The notes under the pieces: model-generated | Told to the model about the DNA's origin: nothing | Database searches by the model: none | What the model saw: only the letters and a program-made list of their open reading frames with translations | Origin: Polynucleobacter meluiroseus | GTDB lineage: Bacteria > Pseudomonadota > Gammaproteobacteria > Burkholderiales > Burkholderiaceae | Direction of reading: 5' to 3' | Length of the DNA: 13,714 bases | NCBI GenBank assembly: GCA_945867755.1 | Contig: CAMBJN010000021.1 | Coordinates: 1 to 13,714, forward strand | Program-made: the position numbers and the translations under genes | In this document: positions 5,885-13,366 of the stretch, in pieces | Position numbering within the stretch: position 1 is the first letter of the stretch | Layout: the number at the start of each line of letters is the position of its first letter

Positions 5885-7401
5885 TGCAACGACAAGACTT
5901 CGATGCCCTGGCAAAACAGGGTTATAACCGTGCGGCATTGGTGTCTGAGGTTTCTGCAGATTTAGAGACGCCTTTATCTCTGTATTTAAAACTCACGCAA
6001 GATCACGGATCAAGTAATACATTTTTATTAGAATCTGTGGTTGGCGGTGAACGCTTTGGTCGCTACTCGATCATTGGCCTGCAAGCCAAGACTCTCATCA
6101 AGGTCACTGGTGGCCCCAACAACACGGTCACTCAAGTCATCACAGATGGCAAAGTCATTGAAACCGATCACGGCAACCCATTAGACTTTATCGCTAGCTA
6201 TCACGGCCGCTTCAAAGTATTCCTGCAAGATGGGCTGCCTAGATTTTGCGGCGGCTTGGCCGGCTACTTTGGCTACGATACCATTCGTTATATCGAGCCT
6301 CGCTTAGCAAAAAACTCTCTGCCTGATGAAATCAATACGCCTGACATTCAGCTGATGTTGACAGAAGAGTTGGCTGTCATTGATAACTTAGCAGGTAAGT
6401 TGTATTTGATTGTGTATGCCAATCCTCAAGAGCCCTCATCTTATGGCGCTGCCGGGAAAAGATTAAAAGAATTACTAGCAAGTCTTGATAAGCCGGTTAA
6501 AACACCAAGTAACAGCGCTTCCTCAAAAACCGAAACGATTCGTCGCTTTGGCAAAGTAGATTTTATGGATGCCGTGAAACGCACCAAAGAATATATTTTG
6601 GCGGGCGACTGCATGCAAGTGGTGATCGGCCAGAGAATCAGCCAGCCATTCAGCGATTCACCTTTATCTTTGTACCGCGCCCTGCGCTCGCTGAATCCAT
6701 CTCCATACATGTATTTGTATGACTTTGGTGATCACCAGATTGTTGGCGCTTCTCCAGAGATTCTCGTGCGCCAAGAAAAGAGACAGGTCGATGGTCAAGA
6801 AAAACGTTTTGTGATTGTTCGCCCGATTGCAGGAACCAGACCGCGCGGCAGTAATCCAGAGCAAGATGCTCAGTTAGCCAAAGAACTTTTGGCAGACCCC
6901 AAAGAAATTGCTGAACACGTGATGCTCATTGATTTAGCTCGTAACGATGTGGGCAGAATTGCTAAAAATGGGACCGTTAAAGTCACGGATCGCATGGTGA
7001 TTGAAAAGTATTCTCATGTTCAACACATCGTGAGCTCTGTTGAAGGTGAACTTGTGGATGATGCCAGCAACATGGATGTCCTAAAAGCCACATTCCCAGC
7101 GGGCACATTGTCGGGCGCTCCAAAAATTCGTGCGATGGAAATCATCGATGAAATGGAAATCGTTAAACGCGGCGTCTATGGTGGCGCGGCTGGTTATCTA
7201 TCTTTCTCAGGCGATATGGATGTGGCGATTGTTATTCGCACTGGAGTCATCAAGGATGGCATGGTGCACGCTCAAGCGGGTGCTGGTGTGGTGGCTGATT
7301 CTGATCCGGAATCCGAATGGAAAGAAACTGAAGCAAAAGCACGTGCGGTATTGCGTGCAGTAGAAATGGTTCAAGGAGGTCTTCATGCTGATCATGATTG
7401 A
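5884..7401 (+). CDS. trpE: Anthranilate synthase component I
   Basis: TrpE (505 residues) converts chorismate to anthranilate using ammonia delivered by TrpG, the first committed step of tryptophan synthesis. The feedback-inhibitor motif LLES is intact at residues 48-51, so the enzyme is probably tryptophan-sensitive; NPSPYMYLYD (271-280) belongs to the same regulatory site. Chorismate/Mg2+ site segments follow: GDCMQVVIGQR (241-251), GASPEILVR, PIAGTRPRG (314-322), HVMLIDLARND (345-355), and FPAGTLSGAPK (404-414). The start ATG overlaps the rpe stop as TGATG, with AGGA 8 bases upstream inside rpe, which predicts translational coupling. Its 3' end overlaps trpG by 17 bases. The product is the two-subunit type, not a TrpE-TrpG fusion. 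Confidence 0.98.
   Translation: MQRQDFDALAKQGYNRAALVSEVSADLETPLSLYLKLTQDHGSSNTFLLESVVGGERFGRYSIIGLQAKTLIKVTGGPNNTVTQVITDGKVIETDHGNPLDFIASYHGRFKVFLQDGLPRFCGGLAGYFGYDTIRYIEPRLAKNSLPDEINTPDIQLMLTEELAVIDNLAGKLYLIVYANPQEPSSYGAAGKRLKELLASLDKPVKTPSNSASSKTETIRRFGKVDFMDAVKRTKEYILAGDCMQVVIGQRISQPFSDSPLSLYRALRSLNPSPYMYLYDFGDHQIVGASPEILVRQEKRQVDGQEKRFVIVRPIAGTRPRGSNPEQDAQLAKELLADPKEIAEHVMLIDLARNDVGRIAKNGTVKVTDRMVIEKYSHVQHIVSSVEGELVDDASNMDVLKATFPAGTLSGAPKIRAMEIIDEMEIVKRGVYGGAAGYLSFSGDMDVAIVIRTGVIKDGMVHAQAGAGVVADSDPESEWKETEAKARAVLRAVEMVQGGLHADHD
7373..7380 (+). promoter_or_regulatory. Consensus Shine-Dalgarno of trpG inside trpE
   Basis: AAGGAGGT lies 4 bases before the trpG ATG at 7385 and is embedded in the last codons of trpE. 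It fixes the trpG start at this ATG rather than the ATG three codons later. It is the only full-consensus site in the trp cluster, fitting a need for stoichiometric TrpE and TrpG. Confidence 0.75.
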
Positions 7402-7966
7402 TAACTATGACTCCTTCACTTATAACCTGGTTCAGTACTTTGGTGAATTAGGTGCAGAAGTGCGCGTATTTCGTAATGATGAAATCACCATTGCTGAAAT
7501 TGAAGCCCTCAAACCTGATCACATTTGCATTTCTCCAGGTCCTTGTAGCCCCAAAGAAGCTGGCATCTCAGTGGCCACCCTGCAACACTTTGCTGGCAAG
7601 GTTCCACTATTGGGAGTGTGCCTAGGACATCAAGCCATCGGCGAAGCCTTTGGTGGCAGAGTGATTCGAGCAAAACGAGTGATGCACGGTAAAACAGACA
7701 CAGTTCACACACACCAAACAGGTGTCTTCAAAGATTTACCAAAAGATTTCACGGTGACGCGTTACCACTCATTGGCGATCGAAAAAGAAAGCCTGCCGGC
7801 TGACTTAGAAATCACCGCATGGACGGATGATGGCGAAATTATGGGCGTGCGTCACAAGAAATTTGCAGTTGAGGGTGTTCAATTCCATCCAGAATCTATA
7901 TTGTCTGAGTATGGTCATGAGTTATTGAATAACTTTCTCAAAACCACAAAAACAATAGTCACGTAA
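7385..7966 (+). CDS. trpG: Anthranilate synthase component II (glutamine amidotransferase)
   Basis: This class-I glutamine amidotransferase (193 residues) hydrolyses glutamine and channels ammonia to TrpE. The catalytic triad is visible: nucleophile C79 in LLGVCLGHQAIGEAFGG, H168 and E170 in GVQFHPESILSEYG. The opening MIDNYDSFTYNLVQY and the oxyanion loop SPGPCSPKEAG are typical. It overlaps the end of trpE by 17 bases and has its own strong ribosome binding site. Many beta-proteobacteria use one such subunit for both anthranilate and aminodeoxychorismate synthases; whether that is so here depends on the rest of the genome. The stop TAA begins a short tandem repeat that fills part of the spacer to trpD. 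Confidence 0.97.
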   Translation: MLIMIDNYDSFTYNLVQYFGELGAEVRVFRNDEITIAEIEALKPDHICISPGPCSPKEAGISVATLQHFAGKVPLLGVCLGHQAIGEAFGGRVIRAKRVMHGKTDTVHTHQTGVFKDLPKDFTVTRYHSLAIEKESLPADLEITAWTDDGEIMGVRHKKFAVEGVQFHPESILSEYGHELLNNFLKTTKTIVT

Positions 7967-7984
7967 ACAATCGCCTAAACAATC
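7964..7984 (+). repeat. 12-base tandem repeat starting at the trpG stop codon
   Basis: TAAACAATC occurs at 7964-7972 and again at 7976-7984, a period of 12. The first copy begins with the trpG stop codon, and the second supplies another in-frame TAA. A third, shorter AAACAAT occurs just inside the gene at 7950-7956. Confidence 0.6.
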
Positions 7985-8000
7985 CAACTAGATTAAACCT

Positions 8001-9029
8001 ATGGCCATTACTCCACAAGAAGCATTGCTCAGCTGTATTGAGCATCAAGAAATCAAACACGATGACATGATGCATATCATGCGCTCGATCATGTCCGGTG
8101 AGCTATCACCAATGCTCACCGCTGCGATCTTGACGGGCTTGCGCACTAAAAAAGAAACCATTGGCGAAATCACAGCCGCCGCCATGGTGATGCGCGAATT
8201 CGCGACCAAGGTATCAGTCGCTGACAATAGTCATTTTGTGGATATCGTGGGTACTGGTGGCGATGGTGCACACACTTTTAATATCTCGACCACTGCCATG
8301 TTTGTTGCAGCTGGTGCAGGCTCAACAGTAGCAAAGCACGGTAATCGCAGCGTTAGCAGTAAATCAGGCGCTGCCGATGTGCTTGAAGCACTGGGCGTAC
8401 AAATCACATTGCAAGCTCCCCAAGTTGCAGAATCATTGAATAGCTGTGGTATTGGTTTCATGTTTGCTCCCAATCATCACCCAGCCATGAAAAACGTGGT
8501 CCCTGTTCGCAAAGAAATGGGTGTACGCACCATTTTTAATATCTTGGGCCCCCTCACTAATCCAGCGAATGCGGCGCACATGTTGATGGGCGTTTTCCAT
8601 CCAGATTTGGTGGGCGTGCAAATCAGGGTTTTGCAACAGTTGGGTATGAAACATGCCTTGGTGGTTTATGGCAAAGATGGACTAGATGAAATATCTTTAG
8701 AAGCCCCAACTATGGTTGGAGAGCTCAAAGATGGTCAGATCAAAGAATATGAAATCAAACCACAGGACTTTGGTCTGACAGTTTGCAAAACCAATACATT
8801 CAAAGTGGCGGATGCAGCAGAATCTAAAAAGATTCTATTGGGTGTCTTAGCTAATGAGCCAGGCCCTGCGCAAGACATCGTTTGCTTAAATGCGGGCGCA
8901 GCGCTCTACGCAGCAGACATCGCCAAAGACATTGGCCATGGCTTAGAGCTCGCCAGACAATCCATTGCTTCTGGCAAAGCAAAAGCTAAATTAGAAGAAT
9001 TCATCAAAATCACGCAATCATTAGCGTAA
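8001..9029 (+). CDS. trpD: Anthranilate phosphoribosyltransferase
   Basis: TrpD (342 residues) transfers the phosphoribosyl group of PRPP to anthranilate, the second step of the tryptophan branch. The PRPP site is complete: the glycine-rich loop GTGGDG at 84-89 followed by TFNIST, and KHGNRSVSSKSGAADVLEALG (112-132), which also contributes anthranilate and metal contacts. NILGPLTNPA and the later GLDEISLEAPT segment are family hallmarks. The N-terminal helical domain (ITPQEALLSCIEHQEI, then MRSIMSGELSP) is intact. The start lies 34 bases after trpG and has no strong ribosome binding site, so expression may rely on reinitiation. It is a stand-alone enzyme, not fused to a TrpG domain as in E. 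coli. Confidence 0.98.
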   Translation: MAITPQEALLSCIEHQEIKHDDMMHIMRSIMSGELSPMLTAAILTGLRTKKETIGEITAAAMVMREFATKVSVADNSHFVDIVGTGGDGAHTFNISTTAMFVAAGAGSTVAKHGNRSVSSKSGAADVLEALGVQITLQAPQVAESLNSCGIGFMFAPNHHPAMKNVVPVRKEMGVRTIFNILGPLTNPANAAHMLMGVFHPDLVGVQIRVLQQLGMKHALVVYGKDGLDEISLEAPTMVGELKDGQIKEYEIKPQDFGLTVCKTNTFKVADAAESKKILLGVLANEPGPAQDIVCLNAGAALYAADIAKDIGHGLELARQSIASGKAKAKLEEFIKITQSLA

Positions 9030-9057
9030 GCTACACACATTAGCGCAAGCTATTCAC
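9020..9057 (+). repeat. 19-base tandem duplication across the trpD stop, with two small hairpins
   Basis: Unit 1 (9020-9038) and unit 2 (9039-9057) agree at 16 of 19 positions. Unit 1 contains the trpD stop codon. Each unit can form a 4-pair hairpin, TAGC/GCTA, whose loop is GTAA in unit 1 and GCAA in unit 2; both loops fit the stable GNRA tetraloop rule. The units fill most of the trpD-trpC spacer. Confidence 0.6.
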
Positions 9058-9078
9058 TTAAACACCAACAAAGTATTT

Positions 9079-9885
9079 ATGAGCGATATTCTGAAACGTA
9101 TTTTGGCGACCAAATTTGATGAAGTGGCCAAAGCTTCTTCTCAAGTAGCCATGCATGTGCTGAGAGCCGATGCAGAAGCCAGTATTCAGGCAGTGGGTTT
9201 AAAGCCTAGAGGCTTTACTGCCAGCATTGAAGAAAAGATTGCTCAAGGTCATGCCGGGGTCATCACAGAAATTAAAAAAGCCAGTCCTAGCAAGGGCGTG
9301 TTTCGAGAAGAGTTCAATCCAGTACAAATTGCTCAGTCTTACGAAAAAAATGGCGCTGCATGTTTATCGGTTTTAACGGATAAAGAATACTTTCAAGGAT
9401 CTGCTCAATACTTGCGTGAAGCTCGTCAAGCTTGCAGCATCCCAGTGTTGCGCAAAGACTTCTTGGTTCATCCTTACCAAGTCTACGAGGCCCGTGCCAT
9501 GGGTGCCGATGCCATTCTATTGATTGCGGCGGCTTTAGATGATGCGCAAATGAAAGATTTTGAAACCATTGCTTATGAACTACAAATGGATGTTCTGGTC
9601 GAGGTTCACGATGCCTATGAACTAGAGCGTGCTTTGGTACTTAAGACACCATTACTAGGGATTAATAATCGCAATTTACGTACCTTTGAAGTCAGCCTAG
9701 AAACCACGCTTTCTTTACTAAAAGAAATCCCTTCAGAAAAACGTGTGGTCACAGAAAGTGGCATCCTCACAAGAGAAGATGTTGCCTTGATGCGCGCAGC
9801 AAAAGTTGATGCATTTTTGGTGGGCGAAGCTTTCATGCGCCAAGATGATCCGGGTGAAGCTTTAGCAAAATTATTCAAAGCTTGA
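9079..9885 (+). CDS. trpC: Indole-3-glycerol-phosphate synthase
   Basis: TrpC (268 residues) closes the indole ring, converting 1-(2-carboxyphenylamino)-1-deoxyribulose 5-phosphate to indole-3-glycerol phosphate with loss of CO2 and water. Active-site segments of the TIM barrel are in order: EIKKASPSKG (64-73), VLRKDFLVHPYQVYEARAMGADA with the catalytic Lys K126, LVEVHD (173-178), LLGINNRNLRTF (192-203), VTESGI, and FLVGEAFM for phosphate binding. It is monofunctional; no TrpF domain is fused, and trpF is not in the window. It is the last gene of the plus-strand cluster. The ATG at 9079 follows a 49-base spacer mostly made of the duplication described separately, and lacks a clear ribosome binding site. 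ung converges with only 6 bases between stop codons. Confidence 0.98.
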   Translation: MSDILKRILATKFDEVAKASSQVAMHVLRADAEASIQAVGLKPRGFTASIEEKIAQGHAGVITEIKKASPSKGVFREEFNPVQIAQSYEKNGAACLSVLTDKEYFQGSAQYLREARQACSIPVLRKDFLVHPYQVYEARAMGADAILLIAAALDDAQMKDFETIAYELQMDVLVEVHDAYELERALVLKTPLLGINNRNLRTFEVSLETTLSLLKEIPSEKRVVTESGILTREDVALMRAAKVDAFLVGEAFMRQDDPGEALAKLFKA

Positions 9886-9891
9886 TAAGCA

Positions 9892-10644
9892 CTAAGTACT
9901 AAGCCCCGTCCACTCAATCGGCTTTAATCCTCTTTTTATTAAAAGCTCATTCGCTTTGCTAAAGTGGCCGCAGGATTGCTGATCACCTGGGTAAATAAAA
10001 GGCTCTTTGGTTTTATACACACTTAAGCCAGATGGATGAGAAGCTGTCAAAATTTCTTGCGCAATACCAGACTCCTGACTGGTCTGCTCAATCAAAGCTT
10101 GTTTCTTTTGAGCGTGCGCACCCCACAACATCCAAATTAAAGATTTTTTCTTGGCCAATTGATACAGAAGCACATCGGTTAAATCTTGCCAGCCCATCTG
10201 AGCATGAGATCCTGCCAAATTTAATTGAACCGTCAAGGTGGCATTCAATAAAAGAACGCCTTGCGAAGCCCAGGAACTTAAATCGCCATGAGGCAAGGCT
10301 GGATAGCCATCTAAGACCAAGGCCTTACTGATGTTTCTTAAAGAGCTTGGGAAAGCCCTCCAACCAGGCTTGATTTCTTTTGGAATAGAAAATGACAACC
10401 CCTGAGCCAGACCAGGTGTTTGATATGGGTCTTGACCCAAAATGATCACATTGGTTTGGGCAATCGATGTTTCTTTGAATGCACGGAAAATATTTTCAAA
10501 AGCCGGGGCAATCTCTTCTGCGTGCTCACCGTAAATCAAAGAGATTTTTTGCTCTAAAGTCTTAAAGCGACCAGATGCTAATTCAAGCTGAATTAATTCC
10601 GCCCAATCATTTGGCAATAAGTCTTGTATCGAAAATGATGGCAT
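9892..10644 (-). CDS. ung: Uracil-DNA glycosylase (family 1), divergent
   Basis: Ung removes uracil from DNA in base-excision repair. This version has 250 residues against 229 in E. coli. Key residues are found: the water-activating Asp D72 and stacking Tyr Y74 in GQDPY, F87 in GLSFS, the uracil-reading Asn N134 in LLLNATLTV, the catalytic His H203 in ASHPSGLS, and the intercalating Leu L207. Differences from E. coli are visible. The His after GQDPY is Gln (Q75). HPSPLS reads HPSGLS. The Pro-rich loop reads AFPSSL instead of IPPSL. About nine extra residues lie between L207 and the HFSKAN segment (H227). The enzyme should still be active, but this is inference. It is the last gene of the ubiH-dsbC-peptidase-ung run, 51 bases after the peptidase gene, and has a poor ribosome binding site. 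Confidence 0.94.
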   Translation of the reverse strand: MPSFSIQDLLPNDWAELIQLELASGRFKTLEQKISLIYGEHAEEIAPAFENIFRAFKETSIAQTNVIILGQDPYQTPGLAQGLSFSIPKEIKPGWRAFPSSLRNISKALVLDGYPALPHGDLSSWASQGVLLLNATLTVQLNLAGSHAQMGWQDLTDVLLYQLAKKKSLIWMLWGAHAQKKQALIEQTSQESGIAQEILTASHPSGLSVYKTKEPFIYPGDQQSCGHFSKANELLIKRGLKPIEWTGLST

Positions 10645-10695
10645 CAGTGAATCAGCAAATGAGTTAAATAATTCAACAATTGCACAGTTCAGCCA

Positions 10696-12600
10696 TTACA
10701 CAGATAAAGAATATTGTTTTGGCTTAGACGCCAATATACTTTCTTTGTTCTTAGCTGCTTGCATGGTCAGGACCAACTCTTTCTCATGGCGGTATACCAA
10801 CACTTTGACAGTCTGAGCTCTGGCTAACTGTTGAATCAATGGTAAGAGCAACTCTTCTAAACGACCAGGCGTGACACGCTCTCCATTGATTGATGCCAAA
10901 TGATCACCCGGTGACAAGCCTGTTTCTTGAGCCAAACCCCCATCCAACACATGGCTCAATTTGACCCAACCATTGTTCACCGTTGTTCGTATACCTAATA
11001 ACTGCTTAGCCACTTCAGCGCTTTCAGTGGCAAGTACTTTTTTCAACTGAACTTTGATACCCACTTTTGGCAACAAGGTCTCTAAAGGCAAATCACCAAT
11101 ACCGTCAATGTGATCACGCTTGATTTGAGTCCAAATACCCATGAAGCCAGAACCGATCACAAACTCAATGGCGCGATCAAAATCATCTTCAGCCATGCCT
11201 GTTTCAGTTAATTGGTACATTTGCCACAAATGTCGCATCACATCATCCAAGGACTGCTTTTGCTTGGTGTGTTCACGAATCTTCAAATCAAGGGCTAAAG
11301 CCACCAAAGATCCTTTGGCGTAATAACTCACCACCGCATTGGGTGTGTTCTCATCCATTTGGTAATACTTGGTCCAAGCATCAAAAGAGCTTTCTGACAA
11401 ACTTTGCTTGTGTCTGCCCGGTCCGCGCAAAATCATGTTCCAAGTTTTTTCAATGCGCTTAACGTAGGACGCTAAAGTGATTCTCTGACTTCTGAACAAC
11501 TGCAGATCATCGTAGTAACTGGTGAAGCCCTCAAACAACCAAAGTAGGCGTGTGTGATTTTTTTGATCCAAAACATAAGGATCAAATACTTTAGGCTTTA
11601 TTCGCTTGACCATCCACGAATGGAAATATTCATGACTGCACAAACCAAGAAAATCTTCATAAGCTTCATGCTTTTGTAAATTTTGACCAGAGTAAGGAAG
11701 ATCAGCGCGCTTGCACAACAGCGCTGTGCTGTTACGGTGCTCTAAACCACCATAGCCATCACCCACAGTATTGACGATGAAACAATATTCTTTAAAAGGC
11801 GCACGCGGTTTTTCTGGTTCAAAAAAACTGATGTGGGCCTCACAAATCGCTTTTAAGTCTCTCCTCAATTGACGCTCATCCACGGCATCCAATAATCCTT
11901 GAATCACCATGCGGTGAGGCGTACCATGAGCTTGCCACTCAATCACCTGAAACTCGCCCATGGCCACTGGATGATCAATCAAGCTGTCGTAACTATCAGC
12001 TTGATATACCCCAAAGCCTGATTTCTTGGCTTGCTTAGTTTGTTTTGTTTGTTTCGCCTGCTTGGCTTCTTTTATTTCTTTAGCCGGTAAGGTGGTTTGC
12101 ACAGACCAACGAGCATTCAACTCAGGATTTTTTGGCTTGAGCAATTCTAGTTCGCAGGTAACTTTGCTAAAGCCCAATATTTGCAAGCATAAACTGCTGG
12201 CATTAAAAAATGCTCTTTCTTGATCTAGATAAGCTGCTCTCACAGAAGTATCAAATGCATACACCTGATATCTCACTTCCACATCTTGCTTGGATTTCAA
12301 CTCCCAAGTGTGGCTATCAATTTTGAAAAGTTTGATTTGTTTAGTGGATTTGGCAGAAACTATTTCAGTAGCAGTGATTGATTCAAGATGTTTTGAAAAA
12401 TCTCGAATCATGTAACTGCCCGGGATCCACGCCGGCAATTGCAGCTGAAGGGGTCCTTGACCAGTAATTTCACCAGGAATTTGCATCACCACATCAAAGC
12501 GATGAGCGCGCCAATCATCACATCCAATCACATACTTGATGGATGAATTGGATTGCTTTTTTATCACTGCGCTCTTCTGGCTCTTGTTAGCTTTTGGCAT
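10696..12600 (-). CDS. M61-family metallopeptidase with C-terminal PDZ domain
   Basis: This 634-residue protein belongs to the M61 (glycyl aminopeptidase) family. The N-terminal beta domain (about 20-170, with LPAWIPGSYMIRDFSKHL) precedes the thermolysin-like catalytic domain. The latter carries GYGGLEHRNS (282-291), the zinc motif HEYFH (H323, E324, H327) and the third ligand E357 in WLFEGFTSYYDDL. A PDZ domain follows at about 530-605 (WVKLSHVLDGGLAQETGLSPGDHLASINGE). I see no signal peptide, so it is probably cytoplasmic. A Lys/Gln-rich repeat at residues 174-193 sits in the linker after the N-terminal domain. The start is 9 bases after the dsbC stop. Substrates are unknown; the family prefers N-terminal Gly or Ala in the few tested members. 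Confidence 0.92.
   Translation of the reverse strand: MPKANKSQKSAVIKKQSNSSIKYVIGCDDWRAHRFDVVMQIPGEITGQGPLQLQLPAWIPGSYMIRDFSKHLESITATEIVSAKSTKQIKLFKIDSHTWELKSKQDVEVRYQVYAFDTSVRAAYLDQERAFFNASSLCLQILGFSKVTCELELLKPKNPELNARWSVQTTLPAKEIKEAKQAKQTKQTKQAKKSGFGVYQADSYDSLIDHPVAMGEFQVIEWQAHGTPHRMVIQGLLDAVDERQLRRDLKAICEAHISFFEPEKPRAPFKEYCFIVNTVGDGYGGLEHRNSTALLCKRADLPYSGQNLQKHEAYEDFLGLCSHEYFHSWMVKRIKPKVFDPYVLDQKNHTRLLWLFEGFTSYYDDLQLFRSQRITLASYVKRIEKTWNMILRGPGRHKQSLSESSFDAWTKYYQMDENTPNAVVSYYAKGSLVALALDLKIREHTKQKQSLDDVMRHLWQMYQLTETGMAEDDFDRAIEFVIGSGFMGIWTQIKRDHIDGIGDLPLETLLPKVGIKVQLKKVLATESAEVAKQLLGIRTTVNNGWVKLSHVLDGGLAQETGLSPGDHLASINGERVTPGRLEELLLPLIQQLARAQTVKVLVYRHEKELVLTMQAAKNKESILASKPKQYSLSV
12028..12063 (-). 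repeat. Four 9-base repeats encoding Lys-Gln-Ala/Thr in the M61 peptidase
   Basis: Residues 180-191 of the peptidase read KQA-KQT-KQT-KQA, encoded by four imperfect 9-base units. The length is a multiple of three, so copy-number change would lengthen or shorten the linker without shifting the frame. Surrounding residues (KEIKEA before, KK after) are of the same character. Confidence 0.7.
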
Positions 12601-12609
12601 TTACTTCAA

Positions 12610-13332
12610 TCACTTTAGCTTTTTCTCAATTTGCGCGATGGGCACTGCGCCATTCACGCGTGAGCCATCTGTGAAAAACATGGCTGGAGTTCCAGTCACG
12701 CCCAACTTTCTTGCCAAGGCCGTGTTGCGCTCCAATGGATTGCCACAATCACCTTTACCAGTTGGTGCCTGGTTATTGAGCATCCAATCATTCCAAGCTT
12801 TTATTTTGTCTGATGAACACCATATTTGCTGAGACTTTGTGAGTGAGTCCGCAGACAGCATGGGCACTAAAAATGTATAAATCGTGACGTTATCTAACTG
12901 CTCAAATCCTTTTTCTAAACGCTTACAAAAGCTGCAATTAGGATCTGCAAAAACTGCCACTTGACGTGTGCCTTTTCCTCGCACCACCTTGAGGGCATCG
13001 TTCAAAGGTAAATCTGCCCAACGTATGCGATTCAAATCATTGCTGCGTTGTTCTGTGAGATTTGTGCCTGTTTTTAAATCAACCACTTCTCCCTGAATCA
13101 AATAACGCGCACTGGCATCGGTATAAACAATATCGTTACCAATCGTCACTTCATACAAACCAGCCACCGGGGTTGTGCGTACTGCATCTATCTTGGCGCG
13201 CTCACCCAATTGCTTTTGCATCTCTGCTTTGATCTTTGCCTCAGGCTTGCTCTGAGCAAGCACTGAAAAACTTAATAACATTGAAGTAGCACACACGGCG
13301 CAAACAAGATTGATTGTTTTAAATAATTTCAT
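12610..13332 (-). CDS. dsbC: Periplasmic thiol:disulfide isomerase DsbC
   Basis: DsbC rearranges wrong disulfide bonds in periplasmic proteins and is kept reduced by DsbD. With the ATG at 13332 the precursor has 240 residues, close to E. coli (236). This start has GGAAAG 3 bases upstream and gives a clean signal peptide (K2, K5, hydrophobic core, cleavage after VLA at A26/Q27). A TTG ten codons upstream is also in frame but less convincing. The thioredoxin-fold active site is C133-S-F-C136 (CGYC in E. coli), followed by a cis-Pro motif GTPAMFF. Two further cysteines (in IWCSS and GDCGN) match the structural disulfide of DsbC. The N-terminal part (residues 27 to about 90) fits the dimerisation domain. 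It follows the ubiH-like gene by 34 bases and precedes the M61 peptidase by 9. Confidence 0.94.
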   Translation of the reverse strand: MKLFKTINLVCAVCATSMLLSFSVLAQSKPEAKIKAEMQKQLGERAKIDAVRTTPVAGLYEVTIGNDIVYTDASARYLIQGEVVDLKTGTNLTEQRSNDLNRIRWADLPLNDALKVVRGKGTRQVAVFADPNCSFCKRLEKGFEQLDNVTIYTFLVPMLSADSLTKSQQIWCSSDKIKAWNDWMLNNQAPTGKGDCGNPLERNTALARKLGVTGTPAMFFTDGSRVNGAVPIAQIEKKLK

Positions 13333-13366
13333 AAGCTTTCCAATAAATAAATTGATTACCAATGGA

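Noticed and set aside
12536..12832. 98-codon plus-strand frame with a hydrophobic start
   Set aside because: It lies opposite the 5' end of the M61 gene and the 3' half of dsbC, both well supported by family motifs; no ribosome binding site.
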